A stretch of DNA of 45,080 nt from JBPCOI01 sp051000395 (GTDB taxonomy: Bacteria > Actinomycetota > Actinomycetes > Mycobacteriales > Jatrophihabitantaceae). The DNA lies in assembly GCA_051000395.1 (NCBI GenBank), contig JBPCOI010000058.1:1-45080 (forward strand). Direction: 5' to 3'. The notes beneath the pieces were generated by a model. It made no database searches and was not told the origin of the DNA. It was given only the letters and a program-made list of their open reading frames with translations. Position 1 is the first letter of the stretch. The number at the start of each line of letters is the position of its first letter. Made by a program: the position numbers and the translations under genes. Positions 13,575 through 22,295 of the stretch are shown piece after piece.

Positions 13575-14822
13575 CTACGGCCCGGCCACCTGCAACGCGA
13601 CCCACAACGCTGCCGTGCAGAGCACGAGGATCACCGGAACCGTCAGCAGGCCGAACAGGTGGAACTCCGCGGCACCCGGCTTTTCCGCCGCCGGCAGCCG
13701 CCGGCGCCACAACAGCGTCGCGAGCGAACCGGGATACGTGGCGTTCGGCCCGATGTTCACGCCGAGCAGCACCGCGAGCACCCAGGCCGGCTGCGCCGCG
13801 ACGAGTGGCACCAGGGCCAGCGTCGCCGGCAGGTTGTTGACGAGGTTCGCCAGCACCGCGGCGACCGCGACGAGCACGAGCAGCGCGGGAAACGTCGTAC
13901 TCGACGGGATCAGGTGGCGCAGCCCGTTACCCAGGCCGTGACGCGTCACGGCCTCGACGATCACCGCGAGCGCGAGGACGAACAGGCAGAAGCCGGGGTT
14001 CGCCTCCGTCACCAGCCGCACCGGGTTCACCTCGCGCCGCACGGCGCGCGGAACCAGCAGCGCCACGCACCCGGCGAGCGCCGCCCAGGCCGGGGCGACG
14101 TGCACAGAGGACGTGATGACGAACAGGGCGACGGTGATCGCCAGCACCCCGAGAGCGAACCGCGGCGCCCCCGGCGCGTCCACCACTGCGCTGGTCCGCC
14201 GCGGGGCGAGGTCGCGGCGGAAGAACGTCCGCAGGCCGAGCCACTCGGCAATGCAGGCCACCACCCACGGCAGCACCATGAGCTCGGCGAAGCGACCGAA
14301 GGACAACCCGGACGCGCTGAAGGCGAGCAGGTTGGTCAGGTTGGACACGGGCAGCAGTAACGAGCCGCTGTTCGCCAGGCGCGTGCACGCGTACAGGTGC
14401 GGGCGGGCCGGCACGCCCATCCGCTGCGCGGTGGTCAACACCACCGGCGTCAGCAGCACCACGGTGGCATCGAGGGTCAGCACCGCCGTCACGGCCGCGG
14501 CGATCGCCACCACCAACCACAACAGCCGGGTGGCCCGTCCCCTGCTCGCCCGGGCCGCTACCGATCCGAGGTAGTCGAACACGCCCGCCTCCGCGCAGAG
14601 GTGCCCGAAGAGCAGGATCGCGGCGAGGAAGCCGACCGTCGGGCCGATCTCGCGCAACCGTCGGGCGGCGGCAGCAAACGGCACGATCCCGGTGAGGACG
14701 ACCAGCACCGCCGCCGGAATCGACACGACGGACTCGCTGATCCCACGCGGGCGCACGACGGCGACGGCGAGAGTGAGGACGAGGAGGGCGACCGCGAACG
14801 TCTCCGCGGCGGCCCCGTTCAC
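13575..14822 (-). CDS. SLC13/ArsB-type ion transporter
   Basis: A 415-residue integral membrane protein with about ten to eleven helices. AILLFGHLCAEAGVFDYLG, AVLTLDATVVLLTPVVL and NLVNNLPATLALVPLV resemble the two inverted halves of the ArsB/NhaD/SLC13 ion-transporter superfamily, and SNLTNLLAFSASGLSF is the loop after the first half. It starts at GTG 14820-14822. No ArsR, ArsC or arsenic operon is adjacent, so arsenite specificity is not supported; citrate, sulfate or another anion is possible. It converges with the RNase H/phosphatase gene and follows the VOC gene on the same strand. Confidence 0.82.
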   Translation of the reverse strand: MNGAAAETFAVALLVLTLAVAVVRPRGISESVVSIPAAVLVVLTGIVPFAAAARRLREIGPTVGFLAAILLFGHLCAEAGVFDYLGSVAARASRGRATRLLWLVVAIAAAVTAVLTLDATVVLLTPVVLTTAQRMGVPARPHLYACTRLANSGSLLLPVSNLTNLLAFSASGLSFGRFAELMVLPWVVACIAEWLGLRTFFRRDLAPRRTSAVVDAPGAPRFALGVLAITVALFVITSSVHVAPAWAALAGCVALLVPRAVRREVNPVRLVTEANPGFCLFVLALAVIVEAVTRHGLGNGLRHLIPSSTTFPALLVLVAVAAVLANLVNNLPATLALVPLVAAQPAWVLAVLLGVNIGPNATYPGSLATLLWRRRLPAAEKPGAAEFHLFGLLTVPVILVLCTAALWVALQVAGP

Positions 14823-14831
14823 CCGCGGAGA

Positions 14832-15362
14832 CTATCCGGCGGCATCAGGCAGAAGCGTCGTGCCCTCGAAGACGCCGAGCCGCTCGTGGTACAGCTCGAT
14901 TCCGAGCCCGTTGGGATCGCGGAAGTACAGGCTGTCGTCGGCGCCGCGGTCGGGACCGAGGTACTCGATCCCCGCCTGCTCCAGCTTCGCCCGCGCTGCC
15001 GCGAACCGATCGGCGCTCACGGAGATAGCCAGGTGCTGCAGGGCGCCGATGGTCTCCTGGAACGGCGGATTGTCGTGACCGGGGAAGTCGAAGAAGCCGA
15101 GCAGGTTGCGATTGCCGAGGTCGAAGAAGAAGTGGCTCGATCCCGCATAGTCACGGTTCTCGACGAGTTCGGCGAGCGGGAAGCCGAGAAAGTCGTTGTA
15201 GAAGCGGATGGTCTGCTCGACGTCCCGGCAGATGAAGGCCACGTGGTGCACGCCGCGCGCGGTTGTCGCGGGACGCTCGGCCGCCTCGCGCAGATACCGT
15301 TCGCGCAACTGCTCGCGACGCGTACGCAGCGCGTCGAGTTCGGCGCCGTCCGGTTCGGGCAT
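14832..15362 (-). CDS. VOC (glyoxalase/extradiol dioxygenase-like) family protein
   Basis: A 176-residue protein. After a 35-residue charged helix (REQLRERYLREAAER) there is a single vicinal-oxygen-chelate module pair: GVHHVAFICRDVEQTIRFYNDFLGFPLAEL and LQHLAISVSADRFAAARAKLEQAGI, ending DSLYFRDPNGLGIELYHE. Candidate metal ligands are the His in GVHHVAF, the His in LQHLAIS and the Glu in GIELY. This can be a lyase, dioxygenase or epimerase; the substrate cannot be told. ATG 15360-15362. Upstream lies RNase P RNA in the opposite direction, with about 70 bp between. Confidence 0.85.
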   Translation of the reverse strand: MPEPDGAELDALRTRREQLRERYLREAAERPATTARGVHHVAFICRDVEQTIRFYNDFLGFPLAELVENRDYAGSSHFFFDLGNRNLLGFFDFPGHDNPPFQETIGALQHLAISVSADRFAAARAKLEQAGIEYLGPDRGADDSLYFRDPNGLGIELYHERLGVFEGTTLLPDAAG

Positions 15363-15430
15363 CGGGCCACTCCGTCATGATGGTCGGGCGCTCGAGCCTA
15401 TCGCCGCGCGCCGCGTACGATCGACGCCGC

Positions 15431-15847
15431 GGCGGACGAGCCGACCGGGCGGCCGCGTCTGCGGTTTCCAGATCCTGGGAACCCAGCCGAGGAAAGTCCG
15501 GGCTCCACAGGGCAGGGTGGTTGCTAACGGCAACCCGGGGTGACCCGCGGGACAGTGCCACAGAGAACAGACCGCCAGCGAGTCCGCTTGCTGGTAAGGG
15601 TGAAACGGTGGTGTAAGAGACCACCAGCGTTGCGAGTGATCGCAGCGGCTCGGTAAACCCCACCCGGTGCAAGGTCGAGAAGGACCGCCTGGGAAACCGG
15701 GTGGTCCGCGCAGGCGATCGAGGGCGGCCCGCCCGAGCCTGCGGGTTGACCGCTAGAACCTGCCGGCGACGGCAGGTCGAGATGGATGGCCGCCGCCGGC
15801 GCGCGAGCGCCGGCACAGGACCCGGCTTACACGTCGACTCGTCCGCC
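15431..15847 (+). ncRNA. rnpB: RNase P RNA, bacterial class A
   Basis: Catalytic RNA that trims tRNA 5' leaders. The conserved 5' core GAGGAAAGTCCGGGCTCC is present near 15490, followed by AGGGTGAAACGGTG and the AGAGACCACCAGC region. The 3' conserved block near 15815-15835 reads ACAGGACCCGGCTTACA. The terminal helix P1 pairs GGCGGACGAG (15431-15440) with CTCGTCCGCC (15838-15847), which sets the ends. The 417-nt length fits actinobacterial class A RNA. Confidence 0.95.
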
Positions 15848-15862
15848 GCCCCCGAGGGCGGC
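15845..15862 (+). terminator. GC-rich hairpin at the end of RNase P RNA
   Basis: GCCGCCC-CCGA-GGGCGGC forms a 7-bp stem immediately at the RNA 3' end and shares bases with helix P1. There is no U-tract, as is common for high-GC terminators. From here to the next gene (15863-16162) I see no gene or other clear element. Confidence 0.45.
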
Positions 15863-16162
15863 TAGCTCCGACGATGCGCGCGTACCGGATGCGTGCGCGG
15901 ACGATCTGCGCGACGATGCGCGAATGACGAGTCGCGAGCCCAGCGCGTTCGGCATCGGCACGAGCACCGCACGAGCGAGAATGGCCTTGTGGCGCCGAGG
16001 ATTGCGGGCTGCACGGCGCCGTCGGACGCAGCTGCCGGGCAACCGCGCCGAATCGGGGGCCACGAACCAGGACGGCGTGGCGTGTTGACGCTGACGCACG
16101 CGGCATCGTCCACTTGATCGCGACGGACGAGGATCCGTCGACAGCTGCCGAGGAGGCAACGC

Positions 16163-16498
16163 ATGACCGCACCGAGGAAGAAGTCCCCGGCCACGAAAGC
16201 CGCTGCCAAGAAGTCGCCTGCGAAGAAGTCGGCGGCCAAGAAGGCGTCGGCCAGCAAGTCCCCTGCGAAGCGAGCCGTCGCAGCGACGAAGGCTGCGGTG
16301 AAGAAGGTCGCGGCGAAGAAGGCTCCGGCCAAGAAGACGGTCGCGAAGAAGACCGTCGCCAAGAAGACCACGGCCGCCAAGAAGACCGTCGCGAAGAAGT
16401 CATCCGCGAAGGCGGCGACGAAGTCGACGGCCACGAAGCGAGCACCGGCGAACAAGACCGCAGCGAAGCGGACGCCCGCCAAGCGCACCTCGCGCTAA
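16163..16498 (+). CDS. Lysine/alanine-rich histone H1-like protein
   Basis: A 111-residue extremely basic low-complexity protein built from repeats such as PAKK, VAKK, AAKK and TAAKK, with no aromatic or cysteine residues. This resembles the C-terminal tail of actinobacterial HU (HupB) and histone H1-like proteins, but there is no HU fold in front. It probably binds DNA or RNA non-specifically. A strong AGGAGG (16151-16156) lies six bases before the ATG, so it is a real and likely highly translated gene. It follows RNase P RNA in the same direction. Its low complexity leaves long open frames on the other strand that are not genes. Confidence 0.88.
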   Translation: MTAPRKKSPATKAAAKKSPAKKSAAKKASASKSPAKRAVAATKAAVKKVAAKKAPAKKTVAKKTVAKKTTAAKKTVAKKSSAKAATKSTATKRAPANKTAAKRTPAKRTSR

Positions 16499-16636
16499 CA
16501 CCGAACCGCGCCGTTTCGATCGAGGTCGCCGGCGCACCTTCGCCCTCGTCGCCTGCCGCGACGAACCAGAGGTGCCCGGCGCCTTCGACGCCTAGCCCAG
16601 CACGGTCTGACGCACGCGTGGACCGTGGGTGCGTCG

Positions 16637-17473
16637 TCAGTGGTACTCGTGCTCGGCGGACGGATACGTCCCGGAGCGCACCTCGTCGCCGTACCGGGTC
16701 GCGGCTTCGCGCAGCACGCCCGCGACGTCCGCGAACTCCTTGACGAACTTCGCCGGCTTGCCCTCGCCGCGCAGGCCGGCCATGTCCTGCCAGACCAGCA
16801 CCTGTGCGTCGCATCCCGGACCGGCGCCGATGCCGATCGTCGGCACGTGCAGCGCCTTGGTCACCTGGGCCGCCACCTCGGACGGCACCACCTCGAGCAC
16901 CACCGCGAAGGCTCCGGCGTGCTGCAGCGCCTTGGCGTCCTGCAGCAACCGGTGCGTCGCCTCGTCGCCGCGGCCCTGCACCCGGTAACCGCCGAACGCG
17001 TTCACCGACTGCGGCGTGAGCCCGATGTGGGCCATGACCGGGATGCCGGCCGCGACGAGTGTCTCGACCTGGGGCACCACCCGCTGGCCGCCTTCGAGCT
17101 TGACGGCCTGCGCGCCGCCGTCCTTCATGAACCGTGCCGCGGTCTCCAGCGCCTGGACGGGCGATGCCTGGTAGGTGCCGAATGGCAGGTCGGCCACGAC
17201 GAGGGCGCGCCGGGTGCCGCGCACGACGCCGCGCACGAGAGGCAGCAGTTCCTCGACGGTGACCGGCACGGTGGTGTCGTAGCCGTAGACGACGTTGGCC
17301 GCGGAATCGCCGACGAGCAGCACGGGGATGCCGGCGTCGTCGAAGACGCGCGACGTCGAGTAGTCGTAGGCGGTGAGCATCGGCCAGCGCTCACCGCGGT
17401 CCTTCGCGGCCTGCAGGTCACGGATGGTCACTCGCCGGGCGGACACGCCGCCGTACAAGCTGGTGTCGCTCAT
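16637..17473 (-). CDS. panB: 3-methyl-2-oxobutanoate hydroxymethyltransferase
   Basis: First step of pantothenate synthesis: transfers a hydroxymethyl group from methylene-tetrahydrofolate to 2-oxoisovalerate, giving ketopantoate (cytoplasm). The 278 residues contain MLTAYDYSTSRVFDDAG, the metal site LLVGDSAANVVYG, VVADLPFGTYQ, GAQAVKLEGG, HIGLTPQSVNAFGGYRVQG, LEVVPSEVA and GIGAGPGCDAQVLVWQDM, all PanB signatures. ATG 17471-17473 has GAGG about ten bases upstream. It lies downstream of nadE on the same strand with a 115-bp gap. Other pan genes are not in the window. Confidence 0.97.
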   Translation of the reverse strand: MSDTSLYGGVSARRVTIRDLQAAKDRGERWPMLTAYDYSTSRVFDDAGIPVLLVGDSAANVVYGYDTTVPVTVEELLPLVRGVVRGTRRALVVADLPFGTYQASPVQALETAARFMKDGGAQAVKLEGGQRVVPQVETLVAAGIPVMAHIGLTPQSVNAFGGYRVQGRGDEATHRLLQDAKALQHAGAFAVVLEVVPSEVAAQVTKALHVPTIGIGAGPGCDAQVLVWQDMAGLRGEGKPAKFVKEFADVAGVLREAATRYGDEVRSGTYPSAEHEYH

Positions 17474-17495
17474 GGGTCGCCTCACTTCTCTCCTC

Positions 17496-17516
17496 GGGGC
17501 CGGCTCGCCGGTCCCC
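17496..17516 (-). terminator. GC-rich hairpin between nadE and panB
   Basis: GGGGCCGGC and GCCGGTCCCC pair around a two-base loop with one bulge, 23 bp upstream of the panB start. It could terminate nadE transcription or attenuate panB; no U-tract follows. Confidence 0.3.
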
Positions 17517-17588
17517 GGGCACGTAGGTGGACATCCCCATGGTGCCCCTACGGCGGTGCTTTGTCTCCACGTCCGCCGGAGACGGTCG

Positions 17589-19310
17589 TCACGCCGGCAG
17601 TTCGTCGCGCCAGCGGTTGGTGATCGGCAGCCGCCGGTCCCTGCCGAAGGACTTGAAACTGATCTTCGGACCGGGCGGGTACTGGCGTCGCTTCCATTCG
17701 GCGCGGTCGACCAGCGCGGCGACGTGCTGCACCAGCGACGCGTCGAAGCCCGCAGCGACGATCTCGGCAACGCCCTGGTCGCCGTCAACGTAGCGCTGGA
17801 TTATCGCGTCTAGCAGGGCGTAGTCCGGCAGCGAGTCGGTGTCGAGCTGTCCCGGGCGCAGCTCCGCGGACGGCGGCTTGTCGATCGAGTTCGGCGGGAT
17901 CGGCGGCGTCTGCCCGCGCGAGTGCGCCAAGGCGTTGCGCCAGCGGGCGAGCGCCCACACCAGCGTCTTCGGCACGTCCTTGATCGGCGCGAAGCCACCC
18001 ACCGCGTCGCCGTAGATCGTCGAGTAGCCGACGGCCAGCTCGCTCTTGTTGCCCGTGGCCAGCACCAGGTGGCCCTCGGCGTTCGAGATCGCCATCAGCG
18101 TCGTGCCGCGCACCCGGGCCTGCACGTTCTCCTCCGCCAGGCCGCTGAGCGACAGGGCGTCCACGAACGCCTCTACCATCGGCGCGATCGGCACGACCCG
18201 GTACTGCAGTCCGAGCCGCGAGGCCAGGTCCGCGGCGTCGGAACCGGAATACTCGGAGGAGTACGCGCTCGGCATCGATACGCCGTGCACGTTCGCGCCG
18301 CCGATGGCGTCCGCGGCGACGGTGGCGACGACTGCCGAGTCGATGCCGCCGGACACCCCGAGCACGACGGAGGTGAATCCGTTCTTGCCGACGTAGTCAC
18401 GTAGCCCGGTGACGAGCGCCCCCCATACCTCGGCCTCGTCGCAGAGCCGTTCGGCCAGCATCGGCGACGGGCGCCCGGGCGGCGGCGGGGCTGCGGCCAC
18501 GCCCGTTGCCGTGCGCTCGATGGTCATCGCCGCCTGCACGTCCGCGTCGTGCGGCGGCGCGTCGGCCAGCAGCAGGTCGGCGTAGTAGATCGCCTCGGCG
18601 TACTGCGGCGCCCGCAGCAGCACCCGACCCTCGGCGTCGACGACCATCGAGTCGCCGTCGAAGACCAGCTCGTCCTGCGCGCCGACGGTGTTGACGTAGA
18701 GCACCGGCGCGCCGGCCTCGGCGGCCCGGCGCTGCAGCAGCGGCAGGCGCAGGTCGTCCTTGTCGCGCTCGTAGGGCGAGGCATTGATGCTCACCACCAG
18801 TCCGACGCCCACGGCGCCCGCGATCGCGAACGGCCCGCCGTCCTGCCACAGGTCCTCGCAGACCGTCATCGCGATGTCGACGCCGCAGTGCCGCACGGCG
18901 ACGAAACGCGAGCCCGGCACGAAGTACCGCCGCTCGTCGAACACGCCGTAGTTCGGCAGGTGGTGCTTGTCGTAACTGGCCACGATGCGCCCCTGCAGCA
19001 GCAGCGCGGACGAGTTGCGCGGCCCCCCCGCGTCGTCGAGGTAGCCCACCACTACCGCCACCGCGCCGAGCCCGTCGGCGAGCAGCGCGGCCGCCACCGC
19101 GTCGAGCGTCGCCCTGGACGCCGCCCGGAAGGACGCCCGGAGCACCAGGTCCTCAGGCGGGTAGCCGGTCAGCGCCATCTCGGGGAACGCCACGAGGTGC
19201 GCGCCGCGCCCGGCCGCCTCGCGGGTGCGCTCCAGCACCATCGCGGCGTTGCCGGCGAGATCGCCGACGGTGGAGTTCACCTGGGCCAGGGCCACGCGCA
19301 GCAGGGGCAC
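17589..19310 (-). CDS. nadE: Glutamine-dependent NAD+ synthetase
   Basis: Converts nicotinate adenine dinucleotide to NAD+ using glutamine, ATP and an internal glutaminase. The N-terminal nitrilase-like domain (about 1-270) has the Glu of FPEMALTGYPPEDL, the Lys of SYDKHHLPNYGVFDE and the Cys of MTVCEDLWQDGG as catalytic triad. The C-terminal synthetase domain carries the P-loop VLGVSGGIDSAVVA, ATGNKSELAVGYSTIYGD and KRRQYPPGPKIS. The GTG at 19308-19310 gives VPLLRVALAQVNSTVGDLAG, the usual family N-terminus of 573 residues. An ATG 18 bases upstream is the alternative. Neither has a strong ribosome-binding sequence. The length suits the short bacterial two-domain type. Confidence 0.96.
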   Translation of the reverse strand: MPLLRVALAQVNSTVGDLAGNAAMVLERTREAAGRGAHLVAFPEMALTGYPPEDLVLRASFRAASRATLDAVAAALLADGLGAVAVVVGYLDDAGGPRNSSALLLQGRIVASYDKHHLPNYGVFDERRYFVPGSRFVAVRHCGVDIAMTVCEDLWQDGGPFAIAGAVGVGLVVSINASPYERDKDDLRLPLLQRRAAEAGAPVLYVNTVGAQDELVFDGDSMVVDAEGRVLLRAPQYAEAIYYADLLLADAPPHDADVQAAMTIERTATGVAAAPPPPGRPSPMLAERLCDEAEVWGALVTGLRDYVGKNGFTSVVLGVSGGIDSAVVATVAADAIGGANVHGVSMPSAYSSEYSGSDAADLASRLGLQYRVVPIAPMVEAFVDALSLSGLAEENVQARVRGTTLMAISNAEGHLVLATGNKSELAVGYSTIYGDAVGGFAPIKDVPKTLVWALARWRNALAHSRGQTPPIPPNSIDKPPSAELRPGQLDTDSLPDYALLDAIIQRYVDGDQGVAEIVAAGFDASLVQHVAALVDRAEWKRRQYPPGPKISFKSFGRDRRLPITNRWRDELPA

Positions 19311-19584
19311 GCCGCCAGTCTGGCGCATCTGGGGCAGGCTCGGCCGCCGAGCCTGTGACCTCGCTGCGACCGGGCCGGAAACGCTCGCGGGTTGGGGCAG
19401 ACTGAGGGCTAGCGACGCGGCTCGGGGCGCCCGCACGCAACCGATCGCGTCGCGCAAGCGTCTATAGAGGTGTGCGGCGATCGTGATAATCGCCTGCCGG
19501 GTTGCCGCCCACCCGTGGGTGACAATAGGACGGTCGGTGCACGGCTTGCGGGCCGTCGCACCGCGTCGAGCAACGGAGGGACCT

Positions 19585-20883
19585 GTGGCAGTCCAAGACG
19601 CGAGGCCAGCGAGGGCACGCCGGCGCCTGACGACGACGCTGGTCGCCGCCGCAGTCGCGCTGGTGGGCCTGTCGGCATGCACCACCGCCGGCCCGCGAAC
19701 GCGTCCGCCTGGCACGCCCGTCGCGCACACGAGCGCCCAGCAGGCGACCGGTTCGCTCAGCCGCTCGCCCGACGGTGCGCCGGCCGCTGTCATCTCCACG
19801 TCACCGGCGTCGAGCACGCCGCTCAACCCGACCACTCCGGTGCAGGTCAGCGTCGCCAACGGCAAGCTCACCGCGGTGCGGATGGTCAACGAGACCGGCA
19901 AGCTTGTCACCGGCACGCTGGCCGCGAACGGCTCGTCCTGGAAGACCAACGAGGACCTCGGCTACAGCAAGACCTACACCGTCTCCGCGGTCGCGGTGAA
20001 CAGCGGCGGGGTCAGGACGGTGAAGACGTCGCGGTTCACCACGCTGACGCCGGCCAACATGACGATGCCGTACCTGAACACGATCTACGGTTCCTCGCTG
20101 ACCAACGGGGGCACGTACGGCGTCGGCATGGTCGCGGTCGTGCACTTCGACGAGCACATCAGTGACCGTGCGGCGGCCGAGCGAGCGCTGAAGGTGACGA
20201 CCACGCCGCAGGTCGAGGGCTCGTGGTACTGGCTCGACGACCAGAACGTGCACTGGCGGCCGAGGTCCTACTACCAACCCGGGACCAAGGTCACCATCGC
20301 CGCGGACGTGTACGGCGTCGAGGTGGGGCAGGGCCTCTACGGCCAGTCCGACCAGAGCGTCTCGTTCACGATCGGTGCCAAGCACATCTCCATCGCAGAC
20401 GCCAGCACCCACCAGGTGAAGGTCTACTTCAACGACCAGCTGGTCCGCACCATGCCGACGTCGATGGGCCAGGGCGGCTACGTCCGGGGCACCTACGGCA
20501 AGATCGCGCTGTGGACGATGCCCGGCATCTACACCGTCCTCGGGCACGAGAACCCCGCGACGATGTCCTCGGACAGCTACGGCCTGCCGTCCACCTCCGC
20601 GTACGGCTATCCGCCGGAGAAGGTGCCCTACTCGACGAAGATCAGCACCGACGGTATCTACCTGCACGAGCTGGACACGACGGTCTGGGCGCAGGGCCAT
20701 CAGAACGTCTCGCACGGTTGCCTGAACCTGAACCGGGACAACGCGAAGTTCTACTACAACACCTCCCAGGTCGGCGACGTCGTCGAGGTGGTGCACTCGG
20801 GCGGTCCCGGGATCACGGTGCAGCAGGGCGGGGACTGGAGCGTCCCGTGGAGCACCTGGACGGCCGGCAGCGCGCTGCACTGA
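19585..20883 (+). CDS. L,D-transpeptidase lipoprotein (Ldt, YkuD domain)
   Basis: Makes 3-3 cross-links in peptidoglycan outside the membrane. Twin arginines and a hydrophobic stretch end in the lipobox LSAC (C32), so the 432-residue precursor is probably lipid-anchored. After a Thr/Pro/Ser-rich linker come two immunoglobulin-like domains (about 80-280, with the VHWRPRSYYQPGTKV pattern), then the YkuD domain. Its catalytic motif is HQNVSHGCLNLN with Cys in HGC, followed by a tail rich in Trp. GTG 19585 is five bases after GGAGGG (19575-19580). The 256-bp upstream gap to nadE is shared with the divergent nadE promoter. The domain order matches mycobacterial LdtMt2-type proteins. Confidence 0.93.
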   Translation: MAVQDARPARARRRLTTTLVAAAVALVGLSACTTAGPRTRPPGTPVAHTSAQQATGSLSRSPDGAPAAVISTSPASSTPLNPTTPVQVSVANGKLTAVRMVNETGKLVTGTLAANGSSWKTNEDLGYSKTYTVSAVAVNSGGVRTVKTSRFTTLTPANMTMPYLNTIYGSSLTNGGTYGVGMVAVVHFDEHISDRAAAERALKVTTTPQVEGSWYWLDDQNVHWRPRSYYQPGTKVTIAADVYGVEVGQGLYGQSDQSVSFTIGAKHISIADASTHQVKVYFNDQLVRTMPTSMGQGGYVRGTYGKIALWTMPGIYTVLGHENPATMSSDSYGLPSTSAYGYPPEKVPYSTKISTDGIYLHELDTTVWAQGHQNVSHGCLNLNRDNAKFYYNTSQVGDVVEVVHSGGPGITVQQGGDWSVPWSTWTAGSALH

Positions 20884-20936
20884 GCCTGGGGTCTGCGTAA
20901 CCTGCCGGTAATCCGGGCAGGGCAGACTGGAACACC

Positions 20937-22295
20937 GTGGACCGCCAACAGGAATTCGTGCTGCGCACCCTCGAGGAACGTCAGATCCGCTTCGTGCGCC
21001 TGTGGTTCACCGACGTGCTGGGCACGCTGAAGTCGGTGGCCGTGGCGCCCGCCGAGCTCGACGGCGCGTTCGAGGAGGGCATCGGCTTCGACGGCTCGGC
21101 GATCGAGGGGTTCGCTCGGGCCAGCGAGAGCGACATGCTGGCCCGTCCTGACCCGGCGACGTTCCAGATCCTGCCGGAGCTCGACGGCACGCCGGCGGAC
21201 TCGGCCCGGATGTTCTGCGACATCCAGATGCCCGACGGCTCACCGTCCTGGGCCGACCCGCGCTACGTGCTGCGGCGCACGCTGTCCAAGGCAGCCGAGA
21301 GCGGGTTCACGTTCTACACGCACCCGGAGATCGAGTTCTTCCTGCTGAAGAACCGCCCGTCGGACGGCAGCGAGCCCGAACCGATCGACACCGGCGGCTA
21401 CTTCGACATGACCAGCCACGACACGGCGCACGATTTTCGCCGCAGCGCGGTCAGCGCTCTGGAGGGGCTGGGCATCTCGGTGGAGTTCAGTCACCACGAG
21501 GTGGCGCCGGGGCAGCAGGAGATCGACCTGCGCTACGCCGACGCCCTGTCGATGGCCGACAACATCATGACGTTCCGGCACGTGATCAAGGAGCTCGCCA
21601 TCGCGCACGGCGCGCACGCGACCTTCATGCCCAAGCCGTTCCGCCACCAGCCCGGCAGCGGCATGCACACCCACCTGTCGCTGTTCGAGGGCGACCACAA
21701 CGCCTTCCACGACCCGTCCGACGAGCTCAACCTGTCCAAGACCGCGCGGGCGTTCATCGCCGGGCTGCTGCGCCATGCCCGCGAGATCACTGCCGTCACG
21801 AACCAGTGGGTGAACTCGTACAAGCGCTTGTTCGGCTACGCCGCGCGCGGGCAGCTCGTCGAGGCGCCGACGTTCGTGTGCTGGGGCCATGCCAACCGCT
21901 CCGCGCTCGTGCGGGTGCCGATGTACAAGCCCGGCAAGGCGAACTCGACGCGCGTCGAGGTGCGGGCGATGGACGCCGCGTGCAATCCGTACCTGGCCTT
22001 CTCGCTGCTGCTGGCAGCCGGCCTCAAGGGCATCGAGGAGGGCTACGAGCTGCCTGCCGGCGCCGAGGACGACGTCTGGTCGCTGTCGGACACCGAGCGC
22101 CGGGCGCTGGGCTACGACGAACTGCCGCACAACCTCGCCGATGCGCTGCGGGTAATGGAGTCCTCCGAGCTGGTCGCCGAGACCCTCGGCGAACACGTGT
22201 TCGACTTCTTCCTACGCAACAAGCGGGCGGAGTGGGTCGAGTACCGCGCCGAGGTCAGCCCGTTCGAATTGCGCCGCTACCTGCCCTCGCTGTGA
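20937..22295 (+). CDS. glnA2: Glutamine synthetase, GlnA2-like
   Basis: ATP-dependent synthesis of glutamine from glutamate and ammonia (cytoplasm, dodecamer). The 452 residues open with DRQQEFVLRTLEERQIRFVRLWFTD, nearly the start of M. tuberculosis GlnA2 as remembered. Active-site elements include GFDGSAIEGF, HPEIEFFL, SHHEVAPGQQEID, MPKPF, GSGMHTHLSL, NRSALVRVP and RVEVRAMDAACNPYLAF. The length of about 450 and the lack of the NLYDLP adenylylation motif put it in the short GSI-alpha type. GTG 20937 has only a weak upstream GGA. It lies 4.9 kb before glnE on the same strand, as in mycobacteria apart from the ABC genes inserted between. Confidence 0.95.
   Translation: MDRQQEFVLRTLEERQIRFVRLWFTDVLGTLKSVAVAPAELDGAFEEGIGFDGSAIEGFARASESDMLARPDPATFQILPELDGTPADSARMFCDIQMPDGSPSWADPRYVLRRTLSKAAESGFTFYTHPEIEFFLLKNRPSDGSEPEPIDTGGYFDMTSHDTAHDFRRSAVSALEGLGISVEFSHHEVAPGQQEIDLRYADALSMADNIMTFRHVIKELAIAHGAHATFMPKPFRHQPGSGMHTHLSLFEGDHNAFHDPSDELNLSKTARAFIAGLLRHAREITAVTNQWVNSYKRLFGYAARGQLVEAPTFVCWGHANRSALVRVPMYKPGKANSTRVEVRAMDAACNPYLAFSLLLAAGLKGIEEGYELPAGAEDDVWSLSDTERRALGYDELPHNLADALRVMESSELVAETLGEHVFDFFLRNKRAEWVEYRAEVSPFELRRYLPSL

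Noticed and set aside
13575..14822. Arsenite efflux pump ArsB
   Set aside because: Fold-level similarity only; no arsR, arsC or arsenic genes adjacent, so the specific name was not used.
15862..16488. Minus-strand frame rich in Phe, Val and Ala that looks like a membrane protein
   Set aside because: It is the reverse complement of the lysine codons (AAG to CTT and shifted TTC) of the H1-like gene, which has a strong ribosome-binding site on the plus strand.
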